From: Candidatus Aminicenantota bacterium | GTDB lineage: Bacteria > Acidobacteriota > Aminicenantia > UBA2199 | Reading direction: 5' to 3' | NCBI GenBank assembly: GCA_024644125.1 | Contig: JAHELQ010000131.1 | Span: 1-11,476, forward strand | Length of the DNA stretch: 11,476 bases | Shown here: piece after piece, positions 9,101-11,476 of the stretch | Numbering within the stretch: the stretch's first letter is position 1 | Layout of the letters: every line of letters starts with the position of its first letter | The notes under the pieces: generated by a model | The model's database searches: none | What the model saw: the letters and a program-made list of their open reading frames with translations, nothing else | What the model was told of the DNA's origin: nothing | Position numbers and translations under genes: made by a program

Positions 9101-10375
9101 GCGAGTCTGCCGGTTCTTGTCTACCGCACAGGTGATCTGGTCCGAATGCTGTCCGATGGAAATATCGAATTTCTCGGCCGGATCGACAATCAAGTCAAGA
9201 TTCGGGGCTTCCGTATCGAATTGGGGGAAATCGAGAGCCGTCTTCTGCGCCACGGTTCAGTGGTCGAAGCAACGGTCGTCGCCCATTGTGATTCGGTGCG
9301 CGGGCCGTACCTTTGCGCCTATGTGGTTCCTGGCGACGATGGATGCGATGAAAAAACGCTGCGGGAATATGTAAAGGGATGCTTACCCAATTATATGGCA
9401 CCCGCCTATTTTATTGAATTAAATGAGTTCCCGCGGACCGTGAGTGGCAAGATCGATAAAAAATCGTTGCCTCTTCCCGGCTGTCAGGCCGAAACAAACT
9501 CCCAGGTAACTGAACCGGAAAATCCCACCCAGAGGGATTTATGTCTTATCTGGCAAAAGATTCTCAACCACTCGGGCTTTGGGATTCACGATAATTTCTT
9601 CGACCTTGGAGGTAATTCCCTATTACTTCTAAAAATGCACGCCGCCATCGAAGAGAGGTTTCACGGAGCGATACGGGTGGTGGATTTGTTCAACCTGCCA
9701 TCCGTAGCTGCGATAGCAGCTTTCATCGATAACCGGTACACAGCCGAAGAAAAGATAGTCGCGCCTCCTTTACCGCAATTGCCAGAAACCTATTTTGTAG
9801 CCCCCGGCGTAATGCGGCAACCGGATTTCCTGGCATTCACAGTGATTGGAGGGGTATTCCGGCAATTGAAAGACAAAGCCGGCAGTAAGGGGATTAGATT
9901 GGAAGATATGTTGTTGGGAATATATATCTATCTATTCTCTGAAATCACCCAGCAGGATATGATTGAAATTCCAGTGGTAGTGAGGAGTCGAAACCGGATC
10001 GATCACCTGGCAATGGATTTGTCGAAGGTCGATTCCATTGTGAATCTGTTTGAACTGGTACGCGACACGCTGGACAGGAGCGAATGCCGCGCAGCGGCGG
10101 ATGCCAAACCTATCTGGGATACCGGAGGGATTGTTTCGGATAGGCAAGTCCGCATGGTATTTTACTTGAAGAAGTTCCTCCGGTCCGCGGGAAATCTGAC
10201 TGAACGGGCGGATCTGGCACTGGAAGTTGAGGAAAAAGCGGATAGAATAAATTTTTGCTGCGAATATTCCGGCCGTTTGAAGGAAGAAAAAGTCGAAGAG
10301 ATCATCTCGATGTATGTCGAAATGCTGGGCGCCGTTGCGAAATCTCTCGACGATGACGGCAACGCCCAGGCTTGA
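2..10375 (+). CDS. Multimodular nonribosomal peptide synthetase (5' partial): (A)-T-C-A-T-C-A-T-C-A-T-half C
   Basis: This is an assembly-line enzyme that activates amino acids as aminoacyl-AMP, loads them on phosphopantetheine arms and joins them by peptide bonds in the cytoplasm. The reading frame is open from base 2 to the TGA at 10373-10375, about 3,457 codons. The ATG at 38 is not the true start, because codons 2-37 already read as the C-terminal end of an adenylation domain (LPSYMIPQY). The start lies upstream of the window. Three complete C-A-T modules follow the fragmentary A0-T1. HHxxxDG is present at 797, 3932 and 6995. The ATP-binding TSG(S/T)TG loop is present at 2216, 5315 and 8411. 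Carrier serines are at 263, 3404, 6470 and 9617. The protein ends in a lone C-domain C-lobe instead of a thioesterase or reductase. Together with the PKS gene 30 nt downstream, this indicates transfer of the chain to a ketosynthase. The product is not identified. Confidence 0.98.
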   Translation: MREHLGKSLPSYMIPQYIVTLDQLPVTVSGKLDRHRLPEPEGTGRQTGYIPPKNHVESALCDIWAGVLGLMPDQVGTADDFFALGGHSLRATVVIAQVHRELGVKVPLGELFKRPTISQLGQYIMEAADTGFSHIPAVEKREYYPLSSAQKRLFFLHRFHTSAISYNMPVAVKLEGELHLQRLRDAFRDLVLRHESLRTSFHLVKDEPVQRVLDRVSLPVEQLDEGDLASTMTQFVRPFDLSQAPSLRVGVRKLGTGAYLLFLDMHHIIGDGVSIANLIKDFSRLYSEEELDRLVVQYKDFVLWKREVNRNGASGEDMNYWLETMAGDLPVLALPTDFPRPKSFSYRGAIHRTRLDQNAAKAFKRLAAKNGTTVFMALMAVLQTLLHRYTGQSDIIVGTGTAGRHHPDAQDIVGMFVNSLPIRCFPERHMSFLALLSTVRQTCIEAFERQDVQFEKLLDRLNVTRDLSRSPVFDVCLMNQNFQLPNLQLPSLTVSPVEFDAGVAKLDMTIYAHEEDDEILLEVEYCSDLFHAETIRRFTSHFQRIVERVSEEPGIALRDIPLVTEGEQELLLQRFNSTEKNYGASPSIHGMFRRQAELTPHRIALADEAGHSMTYRRFDRTTDLVAGFLAARGVKRGDLVGLSAKRSIEMVTAILGILKAGAAYLPIDPAYPAERIGYILDDSRVSIVLCGESHNEAPRVFPERDVFSIEDCRPKSHAIEDDLQLPDVCGDDLAYVLYTSGSTGRPKGVLVDHGPAVNILCSLQELYPVSEGDVYLFRTPYIFDISVTELFGWFMGGGALFVPVNGMQRDPRDLLRIIRFGKVTHMNVIPSQFQVLLETASPAEMADLGFLRYIFSGGEAVLPETVRRFHRMNHTARMENLYGPTEATVYASWYPLARWTGTGNVPIGSPLGNVKMYILDRDSRLQPLGVVGELCIGGVGLARGYLNKPELTAEKFLEEGIDAAIPCRRVYRTGDLARWFPDGTIEFLGRMDHQVKIRGFRIELGEIEGLLLRHPAVQEAVVVPRSVNGNGDSLCAYILPGRSLEVSEIRDYCAGALAEYMVPSHFMLIDRIPRTANGKVDRKSLPAPAVSAGLAIVSPRTDIERRLAGLWAEVLGLETETFGIDCNFFKIGGHSLRAAVLSAKVSREFDVDMPLEQIFKTPTVRGLAKFLAQGELTPAVSPEPIEKRDYYPLSSAQKRMYVLQQMEPQSATYHLPQLFSIGRDMDLSRLQSCFRQLVARHAIFRTSFVTKDDEPVQRISEAVDFNVEVLDAPVPVETLIRPFDLACPPLVRVAVTEDGESGDRLLLVDIHHIAGDGVSLENLVREFAILYSGGTLDELPLQYRDFAVWQQESRMGMGKQAAYWTRQFSGEVPVLQLPTDYPRQRSGARSGDSVAFDIPSDLYCNLEELALNLNATFFMLLLAAFGIVLSKLSGQEEVVVATPAAGRNHTCLQPLVGMFVNTLPLRIHVKEELPFDNFCANVRELALSAFANQEFPFEDLVELVDVERDTSRNPLFDVMLLLQNIGDGNGDRRFELLPGNIRVCDYRNKTAKFDLTMTGFPQGDRLSFKLQFRTDLYKKETVEVLAEYFKRILAVVAVEPGIAVGDIRMLEDGALAKVMTRLNDTDTNHPRNDTLIKIFQRLAAQAPDVPALVDCHDDSLFTYGELDRMAGCVCRGLRAMGIGRGQVVGLSTLRSGLTIAGILGILKAGAAYMPVDPCYPEERSRFMMSDCGAPLLLANRDIAAFLQDEYVDLLGAPGDASDASDPAYVIYTSGTTGRPKGVLVEHRQAVNTVFWFIGNYELKRGVRVLQMSDLTFDPSINQVFGTLLSGGTLVMVDKETLTDTGRLRRRIARHQVEVLNFVPQLLSQLLGDEQKLASVRLVLSGGEALTEVVKEKILSRGYRLFNQYGPTEATIDALVEECSTRKIAIGRPIDNTHVYIVDRVGRLTEPLVAGELYIAGAGVARGYLNRPELTAERFVRFTPTEGSDAVLCYRTGDLARILPDGRVEFLGRIDRQVKIRGFRVELAEIENHLLAFPGISEAVVVARSCGEGGGALAAYVVLLEATDIRCIQEFMAGRLPEYMVPSHIQALERLPRNQRGKVDVKALPELDFGAGDSNLPPQTFTEISLARMWSAVLAAPEEKIGKFSDFFGLGGHSLKAMTMIARIKKEMGVKITLKELFANSALYRMARVIAGRKPRCSDCDSLQPVEKRAYYPLSPAQRRLYILQRMEPDSTVYNIPEWIVPGEPVCVERLKKVLDVLTRRHSGLRTSFHMKDGEPVQRVHQDVCLQVELLQLPAAGFIRPFDLASAPSLRVGVLQDADGNDVIVLDIHHIVCDGVSMQTLLREFNELYLHPAAALPALTLQYHDFCVWRQSPAAQNMAGRQEAFWLEEFSGDLPVLELPLDFQRPNIQKFDGGSVTLALDSQKTSALATLAKENGVTLYTVLLAIFSRWLAHLSGQEDMVVGTPAAGRGHADLEHLVGMFVNTLALRIKPEAHLTFIDFLRALGEKTIRAFDHQDFPFEDLVDRLPVGRNAGRNPLFDVMFGFQISGSHEASFRSEFVLGNPVSRFDLSLNCLERHGELVCFFEYATALFKEESVLRYVGHLECCVDSILENPFATLSDVEAMPSAERRRLLSEFNNTDVDYDLPINLWDLLVNKAQTTPDAVALVEPGRNARVTYLEIVQAAEGLAFRLEEYGVEARNIVAFSLERSIELVIAIFGILKTGAAYLPLDPAYPSQRVSYILADSGAKLVLSDSPREHTFPGKPLLNVGDCINRKIQAGISRAARMTGLGRSGDPAYVIYTSGSTGQPKGVLVEHSTAVNLICALQEAFPLRPGDVYLFKTAVVFDVSVSEIFGWIPGGATLAILPPGQEKDPEALIDAIRQYGATHVNFVPSMFQAFCESLKRLHSVTFERLRYVFLAGEALAPALVAMARPLLDGVLLENLYGPTEATVYASRYTLRDWDERNNVPVPIGTPLPNVRLFVLGRQLELKGIGIPGELCIAGEGLARGYLNRPELTGRQFVCVEGIDAEDASLPVLVYRTGDLVRMLSDGNIEFLGRIDNQVKIRGFRIELGEIESRLLRHGSVVEATVVAHCDSVRGPYLCAYVVPGDDGCDEKTLREYVKGCLPNYMAPAYFIELNEFPRTVSGKIDKKSLPLPGCQAETNSQVTEPENPTQRDLCLIWQKILNHSGFGIHDNFFDLGGNSLLLLKMHAAIEERFHGAIRVVDLFNLPSVAAIAAFIDNRYTAEEKIVAPPLPQLPETYFVAPGVMRQPDFLAFTVIGGVFRQLKDKAGSKGIRLEDMLLGIYIYLFSEITQQDMIEIPVVVRSRNRIDHLAMDLSKVDSIVNLFELVRDTLDRSECRAAADAKPIWDTGGIVSDRQVRMVFYLKKFLRSAGNLTERADLALEVEEKADRINFCCEYSGRLKEEKVEEIISMYVEMLGAVAKSLDDDGNAQA
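146..375 (+). other. T1: peptidyl carrier domain
   Basis: This ~75-residue carrier domain has the core FFALGGHSLRA. The serine at 263-265 is the expected phosphopantetheine attachment site. It presents the A0-activated (or upstream elongated) chain to the donor side of C1. The HSLR wording is typical of carriers followed by an ordinary condensation domain, which is the case here. Confidence 0.96.
428..1690 (+). other. C1: condensation domain, probably LCL type
   Basis: This full-length condensation domain of about 420 residues joins the T1 and T2 substrates. Motifs in order are YYPLSSAQKR (428), RHESLRTSF, the active site HHIIGDG (797-817), YKDFVLW, VGTGTAGR, GMFVNSLPIR and RSPVFDV. There is no epimerization domain upstream, so an L-specific donor site (LCL) is expected. 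That subtype is inferred, not proven by the motifs. Confidence 0.95.
1742..3262 (+). other. A1: adenylation domain, substrate unassigned
   Basis: This complete adenylation domain activates the residue added by the first full module. Visible motifs are LKAGAAYLPID, YTSGSTGRPKG (2213-2245), YGPTE, YRTGDLARW, HQVKIRGFRIELGEIE and the A10 motif NGKVDRKSLP with its lysine at 3236-3238. Hand alignment to GrsA gives the pocket code D-I-T-N-F-G-L-V-Y-K, with the first Asp at 2351 (FDISVTELFGW). The Asp indicates an ordinary alpha-amino acid. I recall no exact match to a known code, so no amino acid is assigned. The pocket is close to that of A3. Confidence 0.94.
2987..3024 (+). repeat. Copy 1 of a near-identical repeat in A1 (A8 motif coding region)
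   Basis: This stretch encodes the KIRGFRIELGEIE part of A1. It matches 9197-9234 in A3 with a single mismatch (C at 2995, G at 9205), including 29 identical bases in a row. The same region of A2 (about 6050-6090) is clearly more divergent. It is a coding repeat from module duplication or gene conversion, not a mobile element. Confidence 0.85.
3293..3520 (+). other. T2: peptidyl carrier domain
   Basis: This carrier domain of the first full module has the core FFKIGGHSLRA, with Ile replacing the usual Leu before GG. The phosphopantetheine serine is 3404-3406. It accepts the A1 substrate and feeds C2. Confidence 0.96.
3569..4845 (+). other. C2: condensation domain, probably LCL type
   Basis: This full-length condensation domain joins T2 and T3 substrates. 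It opens with YYPLSSAQKRM, has the intact active site HHIAGDG (3932-3952) and YRDFAVW, and continues with VATPAAGR, GMFVNTLPLR, NQEFPFEDL and RNPLFDV. An alanine sits in the variable part of the active-site motif, but the second His and the Asp-Gly are present, so activity is expected. Confidence 0.95.
4886..6328 (+). other. A2: adenylation domain, substrate unassigned
   Basis: This complete adenylation domain activates the second module's residue. Motifs are LKAGAAYMPVD, YTSGTTGRPKG (5312-5344), YGPTE (5723), YRTGDLARI, RQVKIRGFRVELAEIE and A10 RGKVDVKALP with the lysine at 6302-6304. The pocket code by hand alignment to GrsA is D-P-N-N-L-G-Q-I-D-K, with the first Asp at 5450 (FDPSINQVF). 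I recall no match for it. It differs clearly from A1 and A3. The stretch just before the YTSG loop is some 20 residues shorter than in A1. A10 has Val where Arg is usual (KVDVK), but the catalytic Lys is kept. Confidence 0.94.
6365..6580 (+). other. T3: peptidyl carrier domain
   Basis: This carrier of the second full module has the core FFGLGGHSLKA and its phosphopantetheine serine at 6470-6472. It sits between A2 and C3 and hands its chain to C3. Confidence 0.96.
6641..7880 (+). other. C3: condensation domain, probably LCL type
   Basis: This full-length condensation domain joins T3 and T4 substrates. It begins YYPLSPAQRRL, carries the active site HHIVCDG (6995-7015) and YHDFCVW, then VGTPAAGR, GMFVNTLALR, HQDFPFEDL and RNPLFDV. 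Cys replaces the common Ser before the Asp-Gly, which should be tolerated. It serves as the in-protein reference for judging the truncated domain at the C-terminus. Confidence 0.95.
7936..9475 (+). other. A3: adenylation domain, substrate unassigned, pocket like A1
   Basis: This complete adenylation domain activates the last amino acid before the PKS. Motifs are LKTGAAYLPLD, YTSGSTGQPKG (8408-8440), YGPTE (8840), YRTGDLVRM, NQVKIRGFRIELGEIE and A10 SGKIDKKSLP with the lysine at 9449-9451. The pocket code is D-V-S-N-F-A-L-V-Y-K, with the first Asp at 8546 (FDVSVSEIFGW). It differs from A1 at three of ten positions, all conservative, so A1 and A3 may load the same or closely related residues. 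That is inference from the alignment. Confidence 0.94.
9197..9234 (+). repeat. Copy 2 of a near-identical repeat in A3 (A8 motif coding region)
   Basis: This is the partner of 2987-3024, encoding the same KIRGFRIELGEIE segment of A3, with one base different. Nearby wording is also shared, such as GLARGYLN followed by a (K/R)PELT segment. Confidence 0.85.
9521..9736 (+). other. T4: terminal carrier domain with LGGNSL core
   Basis: The last carrier domain carries the finished peptide segment. Its core is FFDLGGNSLLLL and the phosphopantetheine serine is 9617-9619. Asn replaces the His found at the same position in T1-T3. LGGNSL wording is common in carriers not followed by a normal condensation domain, such as those feeding a ketosynthase. 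This fits the missing active condensation domain downstream and the PKS gene that follows. Confidence 0.95.
9779..10372 (+). other. C-terminal half of a condensation-like domain, N-lobe absent
   Basis: These ~198 residues follow T4 after a short proline-rich linker (APPLPQLP). They line up by eye with the second half of C1-C3. FRQLKDKAGSKGIRLEDML (9857) matches FKRLAAKNGTTVFMALMAV in C1 (1088). IYLFSEITQQDMIEIPVVVR matches the TGQSDIIVGTGTAGR region, and NFCCEYSGRLKEEKVEEI matches LLEVEYCSDLFHAETIRR. The N-lobe, with YYPLSSAQ, RHESLRTSF and HHxxxDG, is missing, and the GMFVNTL, FPFEDL and RNPLFDV motifs are lost. It cannot catalyse condensation as read. A structural or docking role at the junction with the KS is inferred. 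Confidence 0.72.
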
Positions 10376-10393
10376 GACGAAAGACTAAAAATC

Positions 10394-10398
10394 GGAGA
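10394..10398 (+). promoter_or_regulatory. Shine-Dalgarno site for the PKS gene
   Basis: GGAGA lies 7 nt before the ATG at 10406, a standard spacing. It fixes the start of the PKS gene. The whole gap between the NRPS stop and this ATG is only 30 nt (10376-10405), too short for a promoter or terminator, so the two genes are expected to be co-transcribed. Confidence 0.85.
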
Positions 10399-10405
10399 CC
10401 CATAC

Positions 10406-11476
10406 ATGAAACGAAAACTATTGGATATCGGACCTTCTAAAACAAATATTTCAGGGAAATCGTTGGTAAAAGATAAGGGGGATGTTTCCTCCAAAGATAT
10501 CGCCATCATCGGCATCGGTCTGAAAATCCGCGACGCCTCCACAATAGGGGAATTCTGGCGTTATCTGGCAGACGGCGTAGATTGTATCGTGCCATTCCCG
10601 CAGCAACGTAAAAAGGACGCTCTCGGGTATTTGGGGCACACCGGCATCGACGCCGGGAGTGTCACTTTTTTGCAGGCGGCCTATCTGGAAGCCATCGATA
10701 CATTCGACTACGCATTCTTCAAAATGTCGCCCCGCGAGGCCAATCTCATGGACCCGAACCAGCGCTTGTTCCTGGAAACCGCCTGGACATGCGTCGAGGA
10801 CGCCGGTTATGGGGGCGATTTATTACGAGGGAGCAGGACCGGAGTTTTTATTGGTTTCTCAGGTGATGGTGAAGGTTACAGCCGGTTGGTGACACTGGCC
10901 GGATCTGCCGGCGCGATGCAAGCGATGCCCGGGAACCTCGACGCAATCATCCCCAGTAGAATTTCCTATTTGATGGATCTAAAAGGTCCCAGCGTTTCGG
11001 TAAACACCGCCTGCTCCTCTGCGTTGGCGGCGCTGCATTGGGCGTGCCGCTCGTTGAGGTCAGGCGAATGCCGCCAGGCGTTGGTGGGGACTGTCCGGTT
11101 GAAATTGATGCCTCTGGATACCGGGGTCCGGCCGGAGATTATGTCCGCCGACGGTCGCACCAAAGCGTTCGACGACCGCTCGGACGGTACCGGGGCAGGC
11201 GAAGGCGTGATAGCTTTGATGCTCAAACCCCTGCATCGGGCGCTTCGGGACAATGATCATATTTATGCCGTCATCAAAGGGACAGCCCTCAACCAGGATG
11301 GAAATTCCATCGGTATCACCGCACCCAACGTCGAAGCTCAAGAGGATGTGATTGTGTCCGCGTGGTACGATGCCGGGATTCACCCCGATACCATCTCTTT
11401 CATCGAGGCCCATGGAACAGGAACGGTACTGGGAGACCCCATCGAAGTGGAGGGAATTACCCGCGCGTTCCGCCGG
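10406..11476 (+). CDS. Polyketide synthase, N-terminal part with ketosynthase domain (3' partial)
   Basis: This gene should extend the NRPS-bound peptide by Claisen condensation with a malonyl-type unit. The start is ATG 10406 with GGAGA 7 nt upstream, and the frame is open to the window edge (357 codons). Residues 1-30 form a lysine-rich leader (MKRKLLDIGPSK...). A beta-ketoacyl synthase domain starts at residue 31 (DIAIIGIG) and shows SPREANLMDPNQRLFLETAW. Its active-site motif is NTACSSA with catalytic Cys203 (11012-11014), and EAHGTGT carries His336 (11411-11413). The second catalytic His lies beyond the window. Segments such as DDRSDGTGAGEG and NQDGNSIGITAPN recall KS domains of trans-AT PKSs, but acyltransferase content cannot be seen. 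No CoA-ligase or carrier loading domain precedes the KS, consistent with the upstream NRPS supplying the substrate. Confidence 0.97.
   Translation, partial: MKRKLLDIGPSKTNISGKSLVKDKGDVSSKDIAIIGIGLKIRDASTIGEFWRYLADGVDCIVPFPQQRKKDALGYLGHTGIDAGSVTFLQAAYLEAIDTFDYAFFKMSPREANLMDPNQRLFLETAWTCVEDAGYGGDLLRGSRTGVFIGFSGDGEGYSRLVTLAGSAGAMQAMPGNLDAIIPSRISYLMDLKGPSVSVNTACSSALAALHWACRSLRSGECRQALVGTVRLKLMPLDTGVRPEIMSADGRTKAFDDRSDGTGAGEGVIALMLKPLHRALRDNDHIYAVIKGTALNQDGNSIGITAPNVEAQEDVIVSAWYDAGIHPDTISFIEAHGTGTVLGDPIEVEGITRAFRR
10496..11476 (+). other. Ketosynthase domain (partial), trans-AT-like wording
   Basis: This is the decarboxylating condensation domain at the N-terminus of the PKS. The Cys of NTACSSA and the first His of EAHGTGTVLGDPIE are present. 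The conserved Lys and second His (KSNxGH region) are not reached. As the first domain after an NRPS, it should accept an aminoacyl or peptidyl thioester from T4. Confidence 0.95.

Noticed and set aside
2987..9234. Repeated segments as a mobile element or CRISPR array
   Set aside because: The repeats are in-frame conserved domain motifs spaced by module length, without inverted ends, spacers or a transposase.
9779..10372. Thioesterase, reductase or epimerization domain at the NRPS C-terminus
   Set aside because: No GxSxG serine-hydrolase motif, no nucleotide-binding GxxGxxG and no HHxxxDG motif are present. The segment instead follows the order of the C-domain second half.
10376..10405. Promoter or terminator between the two genes
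   Set aside because: The gap is only 30 nt, has no hairpin followed by a T-run, and holds just a ribosome binding site.
10162..10639. Overlapping reverse-strand frames across the gene junction
   Set aside because: They run antisense to well-supported NRPS and KS coding sequence, and nothing in their translations suggests a real protein.

Overview
The window is the interior of a bacterial nonribosomal peptide/polyketide biosynthetic gene cluster. It is filled almost entirely by two same-strand, co-directional megasynthase genes, both cut by the window edges. A multimodular NRPS runs from the left edge (first full codon at base 2) to a TGA at 10373-10375. A PKS gene begins at ATG 10406 and is still open at the right edge. 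No taxon can be named. Hand counts give about 59% G+C over 360 bases sampled from six places in the NRPS body, which argues against both high-GC actinomycetes and low-GC Bacillus. The domain wording (YYPLSSAQKR at the start of each C domain, RPFDL, GMFVNTLPLR) resembles NRPSs of Firmicutes and some other anaerobic or Gram-negative lineages. This taxonomic reading is inference only.

NRPS layout: the last ~39 codons of an adenylation domain (A0) and its carrier T1; module C1-A1-T2; module C2-A2-T3; module C3-A3-T4; then a ~200-residue C-terminal piece that reads as the C-terminal lobe of a condensation domain with no N-lobe and no HHxxxDG active site. All three complete C domains have an intact HHxxxDG, all three A domains have intact ATP-binding and A10 lysine motifs, and all four carriers have the phosphopantetheine serine. 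No epimerase, methyltransferase, reductase or thioesterase domain is seen. The visible part would therefore add three residues to whatever A0/T1 and upstream modules supply, and then pass the chain on rather than release it.

PKS layout: after a 30-nt gap with a good Shine-Dalgarno sequence comes a short lysine-rich N-terminal leader and a ketosynthase (KS) domain with its catalytic Cys and first catalytic His. Its sequence style recalls the KS domains of trans-AT PKSs. The KS is expected to take the peptidyl chain from T4 and extend it with a malonyl-type unit.

The most unusual part is the protein-protein junction at about 9500-10500. It combines a half condensation domain, a carrier motif that changes from LGGHSL to LGGNSL, a local drop in G+C, and two genes in the same reading frame separated by one stop codon. 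No non-coding stretch over 300 bases exists. I saw no RNA genes, mobile elements, CRISPR arrays or terminators.
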